Positions 14,201-19,468 of a DNA stretch of 64,000 nucleotides are shown one piece after another. The stretch lies in contig CAWGEI010000005.1 in NCBI GenBank assembly GCA_963821585.1, forward strand, positions 1,302,001-1,366,000, read 5' to 3'. Made by a program: the position numbers and the translations under genes. Numbering within the stretch: position 1 is the stretch's first letter; every line of letters begins with the position of its first letter. Origin of the DNA: QHVT01 sp963821585 (GTDB taxonomy: Bacteria; Acidobacteriota; Thermoanaerobaculia; Gp7-AA8). The notes under the pieces are model-generated. The model searched no databases and had not been told where the DNA came from. It saw only the letters and a program-made list of their open reading frames with translations.

Positions 14201-17200
14201 CCTCAACGATCCGTTCGCGCCCGGCGGCCGGATGTACAAGACCGGCGACCTCGGGCGCTGGCTCCCGAACGGAACCGTCGAATTTATCGGGCGCAATGAC
14301 TTCCAGGTGAAGGTGCGCGGGTTCCGGATCGAGCTGGGCGAGATCGAGTCGGTGCTGCGCGGGCATCCCGAAGTACGCGATGTGGTGGTCGTGGCCGACG
14401 AGTCGCGCCTGATCGCCTACGTGGTGGCGAACGCCGATGGGACGGAATTGCGCGAGCACGTGCGGGCACGGCTGCCGGAATACATGGTGCCGTCGTTCGT
14501 GGCGATGGATGCGTTGCCTCTGACGCCAAATGGCAAGGTCGACCGCCGCGCTCTTCCCAGGCCCGACCCGGCGCCGGAGACGGACGCCTACATCGCTCCG
14601 CGGACAGAGCTGGAGCGGCAGCTGTGCGAGATCTGGCAGGACGTCCTGGGAGTGGAGCGCGTCGGGATCGGAGACAACTTCTTCGAGCTGGGCGGACACT
14701 CGCTGTTGGCCACGCGGCTGGCGAGCCGGGTGCGTTCGGTGATGGGGCGCGAGGTGCCGCTGCGCGCGCTGTTCGAGCAGCCGACCATCGCCGGCCTCTG
14801 CGCGGCATTGCCGGAGCTGGGCGGAACGGGCGTGCTGCCGCCGATCGTGCCGCTGGCGCGCCGGGAGAAGCTGCCGCTCTCCTACGCGCAGCAGCGGCTG
14901 TGGTTCATCGACCGCCTCGAAGGAGGGACGAGCCAGTACAACATCCCGGGCGCGTTGCGCGTGCAGGGATCGCTCGACGTGGACGCGTTGGGCCGCGCGC
15001 TGGACACGATCGTGGCGCGCCACGAATCGTTGCGCACGGTGTTCCGTGAGCTCGACGGCGAGGTGTCACAGGTCATCCTCGACCCGTGTCCGATGGCGCT
15101 GCAGGCGACCGATCTGCGCGGGGTCGAAGACCGCGAGGGCGAGCTGCGCCGCATCTCCGCGGAAGAAGCACGGCGGCCGTTCGACCTGAGCCGCGATCTG
15201 CCGCTGCGCGTGCAGCGGGTGATCCTGGCCGAGGACGATCAGGCGCTGCTGCTGACGATGCACCACATCGCCTCGGACGGCTGGTCGCTGGGCGTGCTGC
15301 GCCAAGAGCTGACGGCGCTGTACGACACCTACCGCGAGGGGAAGGAGAACCCGCTCCCCCCGCTGCGCGTGCAGTACGCCGACTATGCGCACTGGCAACG
15401 TCAGTGGCTGCAGGGCGAAGTGCTGGAGACCCAGCTGAGCTACTGGCGGGACCAGCTCGCGGCATTGCCGGCGGTCCACAACGTGCCGCTTGACCGTCCC
15501 CGCAAAGCGCTGCAGGGCATCGAGGCCGGGCGCTACGTGCAGCGGCTGGACGCGGAGCTGCGGAACAGGATCGAGGCCACGTGCCGCGAGCACGGCGTGA
15601 CGCTGTTCATGTTCCTGGAGGCGGTGTTTGCGGTGCTCCTGAGCCGCACGAGCCAGGAGCAGGACGTCGTGGTCGGCTCGCCGATCGCAGGCCGGGTGCA
15701 TCAGGATCTCGAGCCGTTGATCGGGTTCTTCGTGAACACGCTCGTGCTGCGGAACGGGGTCGAGGCGAGCGACTCGTTCGAAGCCTTCCTGGCGAGCAGC
15801 AAGCGGATGATCCTGGACGCGTACGCGCACCAGCACGTGCCGTTCGAGATGCTGGTCGAGGAGCTCAGACCCGAGCGGAGCCTCAGCCACACGCCGCTGT
15901 TCCAGATCCTCTTCGGCGTGCAGCACGCCGATGGAGGAGAGGGAAACGCGAACGTGACGGTGACCGGCGGCGGTGCCGCGGTTGCGAAGTTCGAGCTGGA
16001 GCTGACGGCCGTCGAGAGGCCGGACGAGCTGCTGCTGAGCTGGGCGTACAGGAACGAGTTGTTCGACGCCGCGACGGTCGAGCGGATGGCGGCGCACTTC
16101 GAAGTGCTGCTGCAGGCGATCGTGGAACGGCCGGACACGCGCGTGGCCGAGCTGCCGCTGCTGACCGCGATCGAGCGCGAAGAGCTGCTCGAGTGGAGCA
16201 GCACGGGCCCGGCGGTGGGCGGCGATCGTTGCCTGCACGAGCTGGTCATCGCCCGCGCGGAGACTCAGCCCGAAGCGGTGGCGGTCATCGACGGCACACG
16301 TGAAGTCACATACGCGGAGCTGCTGACGGCAGCGAACGGCGTGACGCGGCGCCTCCAGTCGCTCGGGGTGGGACCGGAGCAGGTAGTGGGTGTGTGCGTG
16401 GAGCGGAACTGGGAGATGGTGGCAACGCTGCTGGGCGTGCTGGCCGCGGGAGGCGCGTACCTGCCGCTCGATCCGGCCCACCCGGAAGCCCGCCTCGCGC
16501 AGGTGTTGGAAGGCAGCCGCGCGTCGCTCGTCGTGGGACACGAACATCTTCTGGAGCGCCTGCCGTGGAACGGGCCGGTGCTCGTCCTGTCATCCCGAGC
16601 GTCGAGCGAGGGACCTGGGTGGGAGGGGCGGCAGGCATGGTCTTCGAGCCCCGCCCACCCAGGTCCCTCGCTCGACGCTCGGGATGACATTGGCTTGAGT
16701 AGCGGCGTGACGCCGAAGAACCTCGCGTACGTGCTGTTCACGTCCGGCTCGACGGGCACGCCGAAGGGCGTGGCGGTGACACACGCCAGTGCGGTGGAGC
16801 TGATCGAGTGGGCGCGGCACGTCTACTCGGACGAAGAGCTTGCCGGCGTGCTCGCGGCGACGTCGCTGAGCTTCGATCTGTCGGTGTTCGAGCTGTTCGT
16901 GCCGCTGTCCTGGGGCGGAACGGTGATCCTGGCGGCCAATGCGCTGGCGCTGCCGGCGCTGCCGGCGCGGGAGCGGGTGACGCTGATCAACACGGTGCCG
17001 TCGGCCATGACCGAGCTGGTACGGGCGGGGAGCGTGCCGGCGAGTGTGAAGACGGTGAACCTGGCGGGCGAGCCGCTGCCGCGGAAGCTGGCCGACGAGA
17101 TCTGGGCCACGGGGACGGTCGAAGCGCTGTGGAACCTGTATGGACCGTCCGAGGACACGACGTACTCGACGTATGCGGCGGTGCCGCGGGAGTCGGCGAC

Positions 17201-18830
17201 GGCGCCGGTGATCGGGCGGCCGATCACGGGCACGCAGGCCTACGTCGTTGACCAGGCGGGCCAACTGGTGCCGGTGGGAGTGGCGGGCGAGCTGTGGCTG
17301 GGAGGCGCGGGACTGGCGCGCGGATATCTGCACCGGCCCGACCTGACGGCCGAGCGGTTCACGCGCGATCCGTTCTCGGCCGATCCGGAGGCGCGGGTGT
17401 ACCGCACGGGTGATCTGGTGCGCTGGCTCCCGGACGGCACGCTGGACTTCCTGGGTCGCCGCGATCATCAGGTGAAAGTGCGCGGGTTCCGGATCGAGCT
17501 GGGCGAGATCGAGTCCGTGCTGCGCGGACATGCCGAAGTACGCGACGTGGTGGTCGTGGCCGACGAGTCGCGGCTGATCGCCTACGTGGTGGCGAGCGCC
17601 GAGGTCGCGGAGCTGCGCGAGCACGTGCGGGCACGGCTGCCCGAGTACATGGTGCCGTTGTTCGTGGCCATGGAAGCACTACCGCTCACCCCGAACGGCA
17701 AGGTCGATCGACGCGCGCTGCCCAGGCCCGAGGGGCAGGTTGTATCGCTGACGGGGTACGCTTTCCCGCGCGACGTCGTCGAGCTCCGGCTGACAAGTAT
17801 CTGGGAGGACGTCCTCGGACGCGAATCGGTCGGCATTCGCGACGACTTCTTCGAGCTCGGCGGCCATTCGCTGCTGGCGGTCCGGCTGATGGCCCGCGTG
17901 CAGAAGGAATTCGGCATCCAGGTGCCGCTCGCCGCACTGTTCCAAGGGTCGACGATCGAGACGTTCGCTGCCCATCTGCGCACCGGCTCGCCGCAGCCGT
18001 GGTCGCCGCTGGTGCCGATCCGCGGCGAGGGCACGGCTGCGCCACTGTTCTGCGTCCACCCGATCGGCGGCGAAGTGCTCGGCTATCGCGAGCTGGCGCG
18101 CGCCCTCAGCGTCGAGCGACCGGTCTACGCGCTGCAGGCCTCAGGCATCGACGGCCTGAGCACGCCCCTCGAGAGCGTCGAGACCATGGCCGCGCGCTAC
18201 GTGGCGGCGATTCGCGGCGTGCAGGCCGCGGGGCCGTACTTCCTTGCGGGATGGTCGTTCGGCGGCCTCATCGCCCTCGAAATGGCGCGGCAGCTCGAGC
18301 GCGACGGCGAATCGGCCGGCCTGCTGGCGTTGATCGACAGCATGCCTCCGGGGCACGACGCGTATCGAAATGCGACGCCGGTCTCGTTCGGGCGTGACCT
18401 TGCAGCCCGTGCCGGCATCGAGCCGATGCGGCGCGCGCCGGAGCTCGCCGATCTTCCGGCCGACGCGGTGCTGGCCTCGATCGTCGAGGAGGCGCGGGCG
18501 GCCAGGCTCCTGCCGGACGATTCGGCCGCGTCGACGATCAAGGCGCTGTTCGACGTGTACCTCGCGAACGGCCGCGCCGGTGCGAGCTACCGTCCCGCGG
18601 CTTCGCTCCAGCGAGCCGTCCTGCTGCGGGCGTCGCAGAGCCGTGCAGGGGAGGACGTCGAGGCAGCATGGAGGCGGCTCGTCGGTCCCGACCTGGAGAT
18701 CGTGCCCGTCCCGGGCGATCACTACACGATGCTGCAGTCTCCGTACGTCGAGAAACTGGCCGCGGAGCTCGAGCTCCGGCTCAGGGCCGGCCTCCCCGAG
18801 ACGGCTGTGCCCGGAGGATCACGGACGTGA
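3..18830 (+). CDS. Nonribosomal peptide synthetase NRPS1, C-terminal part (six modules plus thioesterase), 5' end outside window
   Basis: This is an assembly-line enzyme that activates amino acids as adenylates, tethers them to carrier proteins and joins them into a peptide. At least 6275 residues are in view. The reading frame is open from base 3 and starts inside a condensation domain, so the gene begins upstream. Domain order is partial C-A-T, then five C-A-T modules, then TE. Every complete C domain has an intact HHIASDGW active site of the LCL type. Carrier serines (GGHS) lie at 2163, 5322, 8448, 11574, 14700 and 17868. No epimerization or methylation domain is visible. A domains 1, 2, 4 and 6 give the pocket code DLFNNALTYK, which I recall for Ala (Gly possible). 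A domains 3 and 5 give about DVALGGTVNK, unassigned. The visible peptide would be Ala-Ala-X-Ala-X-Ala. The gene shows internal duplication and three palindromic insertions. It has no visible terminator and belongs to a different assembly line from the one starting at 31955. Confidence 0.95.
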   Translation, partial: TSQEQDVAVGSPIAGRVHQDLEPLIGFFVNTLVLRSQVQGDETFGAFLGRSRQTILDAYAHQHVPFEMLVEELRPERSLSHTPLFQILFGVQQVEDAEGRLGSARIAPVAADGGAIVKFELELTAIERPSELLLSWAWQKELFDEATIERMAAHFEVLLRAIVERPDTRVAELPLLTGSEREELLEWRSTGPAVGGDRCLHELVIARAAAQPEAVAIIDGTREVTYAELLTAANGVTRRLQSLGVGPEQIVGVCVERNWEMVATLLGVLAAGGAYLPLDPAHPEARLAQVLDGSRASLVVGHEHLLGRLPWEGPSLVLGPDVFRSGARPAPSGVTPKNLAYVLFTSGSTGTPKGVAVTHASAVELIEWARHVYSDEELAGVLAATSLSFDLSVFEIFVPLSWGGTVIVAANALALPALPARERVTLINTVPSAMTELVRAGSVPASVKTVNLAGEPLPRKLADEIWATGTVEALWNLYGPSEDTTYSTYAAVPRESATAPVIGRPITGTQAYVVDQAGQLVPVGVAGELWLGGAGLARGYLHRPDLTAERFTRDPFSSDPEARVYRTGDLVRWLPDGTLDFLGRRDHQVKVRGFRIELGEIESVLRGHAEVRDVVVVAEESRLIAYVVANAEVAELREHVRARLPEYMVPLFVAMEALPLTPNGKVDRRALPKPDAAAAQSTGYIAPRTELERQLCEIWQEVLGVERVGIGDNFFELGGHSLLATRLASRVRAVMGREVPLRALFEQPTIARLSESLPELGGTGVLPPIKVLANREKLPLSYAQQRLWFIDRLEEGTSQYNIPGALRVQGSLDVDALGRALDTIVARHESLRTVFREIDGEVSQVILDPCPVPLPATDLRGFEDREGELRRISAEEARQPFDLSRDLPLRVQRVILAEDDQALLLTMHHIASDGWSLGVLRQELTTLYEVYREGRENPFPPLRVQYADYAHWQRQWLQGEVLENQLSYWRDQLAALPAVHNLPLDRPRKALQGIEAESYVQRLDVELRNRIDAACREHGVTLFMFLEAAFAVLLSRTSQEQDVVVGSAIAGRVHQDLEPLIGFFVNTLVLRNGVEANNSFETFLASSKQMILDAYAHQHVPFEMLVEELRPERSLSHTPLFQILFAVQHADGGEGNANVTVAGGGAAVAKFELELTAIESPDELLLNWAYRSELFDAATIERMASHLEELLRAIVDRPDTRVAELPLLTGSEREELLEWSTTAPAVGGDRCLHELVIARATAQPEAVAIIDGTREVTYAELLAAANGVAAQLRKMGVGPEQIVGVCVERNWEMVATLLGVLASGGAYLPLDPAHPEARLAQVLEGSRASIVVGHGHLLERLPWNGPTLVLSSRASSEGPGWEGREEDACRPAHPGPSLDARDDSGVTSKNLAYVLFTSGSTGTPKGVAVTHASAVELIEWARHVYSDEELAGVLAATSLSFDLSVFEIFVPLSWGGTVIVAANALALPALPARERVTLVNTVPSAMTELVRAGSVPASVKTVNLAGEPLPRKLADEIWVTGTVEALWNLYGPSEDTTYSTYDAVERESELPPSIGRPIAGTRAYVVDDLGQPVPIGVVGELWLGGAGLARGYLHRPDLTAERFIRDPFSSDADARVYRTGDRVRWRADGRLEYLGRRDHQVKLRGFRIELGEIEAVLRGHADVRDVVVIIRDERIVAYIAGTADAAALREHVRGRLPEYMVPSAFVVMEALPLTPNGKVDRRALPEPDSTFAQSTQYVAPRTELERQLCEIWQEVLGVERVGIGDNFFELGGHSLLATRLASRVRAVMGRELPLRALFEQPTIAGLCAALPELGGTGTLPPIVPLVNREKLPLSYAQQRLWFIDRLESGTSQYNIPTALRVQGALDMAALGRAFDTIVARHESLRTVFREIDGEASQVILDPGPVPLPTIDLREVEHREQELGRISAEEARRPFDLSRDLPLRVQRVILAEDDQALLLTMHHIASDGWSIGVLRFELTTLYDAYREGKGNPLPPLRVQYADYAHWQRQWLQGEVLESQLSYWRGQLAALPAVHNLPLDRPRKALQDSRGARHVQRLTKEMRDRIDAACRAHGVTLFMFLEAAFAVLLSRSSGASDVVVGLPIAGRVHQDLEPLIGFFVNTLVLRNEIDANDSFDTFLASSKQTILDAYAHQHVPFEMLVEELKPERSLSHTPLFQILFSVEHDSGETGGANVTSLGSGVESAAVKFELQLTVIERADELVMLWSWRTGLFDAATIERMAAHFEVLLSAIVERPETRVAELPLLTGSEREQVLVEWNEAVAPLSTPEYLHELFEAQVERKGEAIAVVSGDVTLTYAELNARANQLAHELRELGVGPDRRVAICVERSPEMLVGVLAILKAGGAYVPLDPAYPFERLRFMIEDSAPVAVLTGRAQTALFADSGMPVVELGAEGSQQPRTNPGRGDLRPDQLAYILYTSGSTGTPKGVMIEHKSVCHLTAAFAAQVRLEPGERMLQFASFTFDVSVAEIFTALRCGATLVLRDDSWLESAHAFWALCERQQVNVLRLPMRFWQLLAAEEGVPVPACVRFVGCGGEAISPVAIAQWFRREGHRPALLNTYGPTEITVNASWQEVTADPSTWRSIGGPLPTTRIYVLDTLGQPVPVGVAGEICVGGVQVGRGYLNRPELTAEKFLDDPFAPGGRMYKTGDLGRWLPNGTIEFIGRNDFQVKVRGFRIELGEIEAVLRGHPEVRDVVVVADESRLIAYVVANADGTELREHVRARLPEYMGPSFVAMDALPLTPNGKVDRRALPQPDLAPEKDAYVAPRTELERQLCEIWQEVLGVERVGIGDNFFELGGHSLLATRLASRVRSVMGREVPLRALFEQPTIAGLCAALPELGGTGVLPPIVPLANREKLPLSYAQQRLWFIDRLEEGTSQYNIPGALRVQGSLDVDALGRALDTIVARHESLRTVFREIDGEVSQVILDPGPVPLPATDLREVEDREGELRRISAEEARRPFDLSRDLPLRVQRVILAEDDQALLLTMHHIASDGWSLGVLRQELTALYDAYREGKANPLAPLHVQYADYAHWQRQWLQGEVLETQLSYWRDQLAALPAVHNVPLDRPRKALQGIEAGSYVQRLDAELRNRIDAACRAHGVTLFMFLEAAFAVLLSRSSQERDVVVGSPIAGRVHQDLEPLIGFFVNTLVLRNDVEANDSFEAFLASSKQMILDAYAHQHVPFEMLVEELRPERSLSHTPLFQILFAVQHADGGAGNENVTAIGGGAAVAKFELELTAIERLDELLLNWAYRSELFDAATIERMASHLEVLLRAIVDRPDTRVAELPLLTASEREELLEWSTTAPAVGGDRCLHELVIARATAQPEAVAIIDGTREVTYAELLMAANGVAAQLREMGVGPEQIVGVCVERNWEMVATLLGVLASGGAYLPLDPAHPEARLAQVLEGSRASLVVGHEHLLERLPWEGPTLVLSSRASSEGPGWEGRQAWSSSPDSGVTPKNLAYVLFTSGSTGTPKGVAVTHGSAVELIEWARHVYSDEELAGVLAATSLSFDLSVFEIFVPLSWGGTVIVAANALALPALPARERVTLVNTVPSAMAELVRAGSVPPNVRTVNLAGEPLPRALADQIWATGTVEALWNLYGPSEDTTYSTYDAVERESELPPSIGRPIAGTRAYVVDDMGQPVPIGVVGELWLGGAGLARGYLHRPDLTAERFIRDPFSSDADARVYRTGDRVRWRADGRLEYLGRRDHQVKLRGFRIELGEIEAVLRGHADVRDVVAIIRDERIVAYIAGTADAAALREHVRGRLPEYMVPSAFVVMEALPLTPNGKVDRRALPEPDSTFAQSTQYVAPRTELERQLCEIWQEVLRVERVGIGDNFFELGGHSLLATRLASRVRSVMGRELPLRALFEQPTIAGLCAALPELGGTGVLPPIVPLTNREKLPLSYAQQRLWFIDRLEGGTSQYNIPTALHVQGALDVDALGRALDTIVARHESLRTVFREIDGEASQVILDPGPVPLPTIDLRGREDRESELGRISAEEARRPFDLSRDLPLRVQRVILAEDDQALLLTMHHIASDGWSLGVLRFELTTLYDAYREGKGNPLPPLRVQYADYAHWQRQWLQGEVLESQLSYWRGQLAALPAVHNLALDRPRKALQDTKGVRHVQRLTKEMRDRVDAACRAHGVTLFMFLEAAFAVLLSRSSGTSDVVVGSPIAGRVHQDLEPLIGFFVNTLVLRNGVEANDSFETFLASSKQMILDAYAHQHVPFEMLVEELKPERSLSHTPLFQILFSVEHDSGETGGANVTSLSSGVDAAAVKFELQLTVIERADELVMLWSWRTGLFDAATIERMAAHFEVLLSAIVERPEARVAELPLLTGSEREELVRWNAPSVLAAEESRCLHELFEAQVEQGGEAIAVVSGDVTLTYAELNARANQLAHELRGLGVGPDRRVAICVERSPEMLVGVLAILKAGGAYVPLDPAYPFDRLRFMIEDSEPAAVLAGRAQTALFADSGLPVIELGAGISHRPRTNPDRGDLRPDHLAYIIYTSGSTGTPKGVMIEHQSVCSLTAAFEAQVRLEPGERMLQFASFTFDVSVAEIFTALRCGATLVLRDDSWLESAHAFWDLCERQQVNVLRLPMRFWQLLAAEEGVPVPACVRFVGCGGEAISPVAIAQWFRREGHRPALLNTYGPTEITVNASWQEVTADPSTWRSIGGPLPTTRIYVLDALGQPVPAGVAGEICVGGVQVGRGYLNRPELTAEKFLNDPFAPGGRMYKTGDLGRWLPNGTVEFIGRNDFQVKVRGFRIELGEIESVLRGHPEVRDVVVVADESRLIAYVVANADGTELREHVRARLPEYMVPSFVAMDALPLTPNGKVDRRALPRPDPAPETDAYIAPRTELERQLCEIWQDVLGVERVGIGDNFFELGGHSLLATRLASRVRSVMGREVPLRALFEQPTIAGLCAALPELGGTGVLPPIVPLARREKLPLSYAQQRLWFIDRLEGGTSQYNIPGALRVQGSLDVDALGRALDTIVARHESLRTVFRELDGEVSQVILDPCPMALQATDLRGVEDREGELRRISAEEARRPFDLSRDLPLRVQRVILAEDDQALLLTMHHIASDGWSLGVLRQELTALYDTYREGKENPLPPLRVQYADYAHWQRQWLQGEVLETQLSYWRDQLAALPAVHNVPLDRPRKALQGIEAGRYVQRLDAELRNRIEATCREHGVTLFMFLEAVFAVLLSRTSQEQDVVVGSPIAGRVHQDLEPLIGFFVNTLVLRNGVEASDSFEAFLASSKRMILDAYAHQHVPFEMLVEELRPERSLSHTPLFQILFGVQHADGGEGNANVTVTGGGAAVAKFELELTAVERPDELLLSWAYRNELFDAATVERMAAHFEVLLQAIVERPDTRVAELPLLTAIEREELLEWSSTGPAVGGDRCLHELVIARAETQPEAVAVIDGTREVTYAELLTAANGVTRRLQSLGVGPEQVVGVCVERNWEMVATLLGVLAAGGAYLPLDPAHPEARLAQVLEGSRASLVVGHEHLLERLPWNGPVLVLSSRASSEGPGWEGRQAWSSSPAHPGPSLDARDDIGLSSGVTPKNLAYVLFTSGSTGTPKGVAVTHASAVELIEWARHVYSDEELAGVLAATSLSFDLSVFELFVPLSWGGTVILAANALALPALPARERVTLINTVPSAMTELVRAGSVPASVKTVNLAGEPLPRKLADEIWATGTVEALWNLYGPSEDTTYSTYAAVPRESATAPVIGRPITGTQAYVVDQAGQLVPVGVAGELWLGGAGLARGYLHRPDLTAERFTRDPFSADPEARVYRTGDLVRWLPDGTLDFLGRRDHQVKVRGFRIELGEIESVLRGHAEVRDVVVVADESRLIAYVVASAEVAELREHVRARLPEYMVPLFVAMEALPLTPNGKVDRRALPRPEGQVVSLTGYAFPRDVVELRLTSIWEDVLGRESVGIRDDFFELGGHSLLAVRLMARVQKEFGIQVPLAALFQGSTIETFAAHLRTGSPQPWSPLVPIRGEGTAAPLFCVHPIGGEVLGYRELARALSVERPVYALQASGIDGLSTPLESVETMAARYVAAIRGVQAAGPYFLAGWSFGGLIALEMARQLERDGESAGLLALIDSMPPGHDAYRNATPVSFGRDLAARAGIEPMRRAPELADLPADAVLASIVEEARAARLLPDDSAASTIKALFDVYLANGRAGASYRPAASLQRAVLLRASQSRAGEDVEAAWRRLVGPDLEIVPVPGDHYTMLQSPYVEKLAAELELRLRAGLPETAVPGGSRT
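2286..5440 (+). other. NRPS1 module 2: C-A(Ala-like)-T with palindromic insert
   Basis: C domain about 2331-3640 with HHxxxDG at 2724-2744. A domain about 3690-5178, code DLFNNALTYK. The carrier serine codon is at 5322-5324. A 100-bp palindrome at 4052-4151 is read in frame between A2 and A3. Serine-to-serine spacing from module 1 is 3159 bp. Confidence 0.85.
4052..4151. repeat. Palindromic element copy 1, in frame inside NRPS1 A domain 2
   Basis: Two perfect 35-bp inverted arms (4052-4086 and 4117-4151) flank a 30-bp loop. The outer end reads GTCATCCCGAGCG on each strand. The arms extend imperfectly into the loop. Translation gives a Gly/Arg/Ser/Pro-rich stretch of about 33 residues between core motifs A2 and A3 of the A domain, just before NLAYVLFTSG. 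It resembles REP- or MITE-like dispersed repeats. Confidence 0.9.
5441..8575 (+). other. NRPS1 module 3: C-A(unassigned)-T
   Basis: C domain about 5488-6800 with HHxxxDG from 5883. A domain about 6855-8308. The carrier serine is at 8448-8450. The A domain belongs to a different clade from its neighbours, with FDVSVAEIF at A4 and LPMRFWQLL where other A domains carry the PS motif. The pocket reads about DVALGGTVNK, which I cannot match. Spacing is 3126 bp, identical to modules 4 and 5. Confidence 0.82.
8576..11695 (+). other. NRPS1 module 4: C-A(Ala-like)-T with half-deleted palindromic insert
   Basis: C domain about 8616-9930, HHxxxDG from 9009. A domain about 9978-11430, code DLFNNALTYK. 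The carrier serine is at 11574-11576. The palindromic insert (10337-10403) has lost most of its right arm, exactly 33 bp, which keeps the frame. This module is the paralogue of module 2. Confidence 0.82.
10337..10403. repeat. Palindromic element copy 2, right arm largely deleted, in NRPS1 A domain 4
   Basis: The left 35-bp arm (10337-10371) is identical to the other copies. After the loop, only the last four bases of the right arm remain (10400-10403). Compared with the copy at 16589-16688, exactly 33 bp are missing, so the reading frame is kept. Confidence 0.85.
11696..14820 (+). other. NRPS1 module 5: C-A(unassigned)-T
   Basis: C domain about 11740-13060, HHxxxDG from 12135. A domain about 13110-14560 with the same pocket as module 3 (about DVALGGTVNK). 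The carrier serine is at 14700-14702. It is nearly the same as module 3 over its whole length, including the C-domain variant carrying VQRLTKEMRDR, so it is a recent duplicate. Confidence 0.82.
14821..17985 (+). other. NRPS1 module 6: C-A(Ala-like)-T with complete palindromic insert
   Basis: C domain about 14865-16185, HHxxxDG from 15261. A domain about 16200-17722, code DLFNNALTYK. The carrier serine is at 17868-17870. A complete 100-bp palindrome lies at 16589-16688, followed by four extra codons. The carrier domain differs from modules 1-5 (LLAVRLMARVQKEF), as expected of a T domain that feeds a thioesterase. Confidence 0.83.
16589..16688. repeat. Palindromic element copy 3, in frame inside NRPS1 A domain 6
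   Basis: Perfect 35-bp inverted arms at 16589-16623 and 16654-16688 flank a 30-bp loop. The arms are identical to copy 1, while the loop differs from copy 1 and matches copy 2. It sits at the same place in the A domain, directly after CTCGTCCT. Confidence 0.9.
17986..18827 (+). other. NRPS1 type I thioesterase domain
   Basis: This alpha/beta-hydrolase domain releases the finished peptide by hydrolysis or cyclization. The nucleophile motif is GWSFGG, with its serine codon at 18255-18257. The likely catalytic His is in GDHYTML, codon 18720-18722. The domain opens with PLFCVHPIGG, typical of NRPS thioesterases. It marks NRPS1 as the last gene of its assembly line. Confidence 0.9.
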
Positions 18831-18854
18831 GCGCGGCGGTGCAGTTATGGCCGG

Positions 18855-18869
18855 AAGGATGGTATCCTT
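18855..18869. promoter_or_regulatory. Inverted repeat in the AT-rich gap upstream of the His-rich/receptor genes
   Basis: AAGGAT-GGT-ATCCTT is a 6-bp inverted repeat with a 3-bp spacer. It lies at the start of an AT-rich patch (18846-18890) in otherwise GC-rich DNA, about 65 bp before the His-rich gene. It could be a repressor operator for a metal-responsive operon. I see no convincing -35/-10 pair at proper spacing, so only the location and symmetry support a regulatory role. Confidence 0.3.
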
Positions 18870-18935
18870 TACATACAGCACATAAATACAGGTGCAGACG
18901 GACGCGCCCGCGCGTGTCCGAAGGATCCCGTTCCC

Positions 18936-19445
18936 GTGTCCACTGACATCTCGCCACAGGCCCGGAGTGTGCCGGTCCGCTCCGCGCTTGCCGGGGTGGT
19001 GGCGATCCTCGTCTACTGTTGCGGCGCGATCCTCGCCCCCACGTACCATCTGGCATTTCACCATGCCGACCACGTTCACCTCGGGGATTCGATCGTCGTC
19101 CGTCCTCACGACGATCACGACGATCACGACGATGACGACGATCGTGAGCACGAATCCGTCGGACAGCACGTGCCCGGGCACGAAGAGGAAGAGGAGGAGG
19201 CGGGTCATCACCACGAGGCGGACGACCACGATCCCTCCGATTCCCGCGACCGCGAGCACGGGGCCTCGAGCGTCTGGCACTTCGGTGCGGCGCTCAGCGA
19301 TCACCTCGACCGCGTTCCCGCGGTCTCCGTTTCTCTCTCCCTCGTCCCGGCTGGGGTAGCCCCCCTTGCCGAACGGCCGCGCGCCGTCTCCGTTCCGGCG
19401 CCGCGTCTCCGCGGGCCTCCTCCCGGCTCCTCGTCGAACGCCTGA
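18936..19445 (+). CDS. His/Asp-rich protein with N-terminal membrane anchor, putative metal binding
   Basis: I do not recognise a named family. The 169-residue protein starts at GTG with an AAGGA element about 11 nt upstream. Residues about 17-36 form a hydrophobic membrane anchor or uncleaved signal. The following part (about 40-110) is extremely rich in His, Asp and Glu, with several HDD and HHH clusters, as expected of a metal-binding (Zn, Ni, Co or Cu) region in the periplasm. The C-terminal third is Pro/Arg-rich and probably disordered. The gene lies 23 bp upstream of a TonB-dependent receptor and is probably co-transcribed with it. This suggests a role in capturing or sensing a metal imported by that receptor. 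The coding frame is supported by the strong composition bias and the tight spacing; function is inference. Confidence 0.7.
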   Translation: MSTDISPQARSVPVRSALAGVVAILVYCCGAILAPTYHLAFHHADHVHLGDSIVVRPHDDHDDHDDDDDREHESVGQHVPGHEEEEEEAGHHHEADDHDPSDSRDREHGASSVWHFGAALSDHLDRVPAVSVSLSLVPAGVAPLAERPRAVSVPAPRLRGPPPGSSSNA

Positions 19446-19468
19446 ACCCCCACCCACGAGGAGGCCTG

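Noticed and set aside
18831..18935. Intrinsic terminator after NRPS1
   Set aside because: No hairpin followed by T residues is visible; only a short 6-bp inverted repeat is present.
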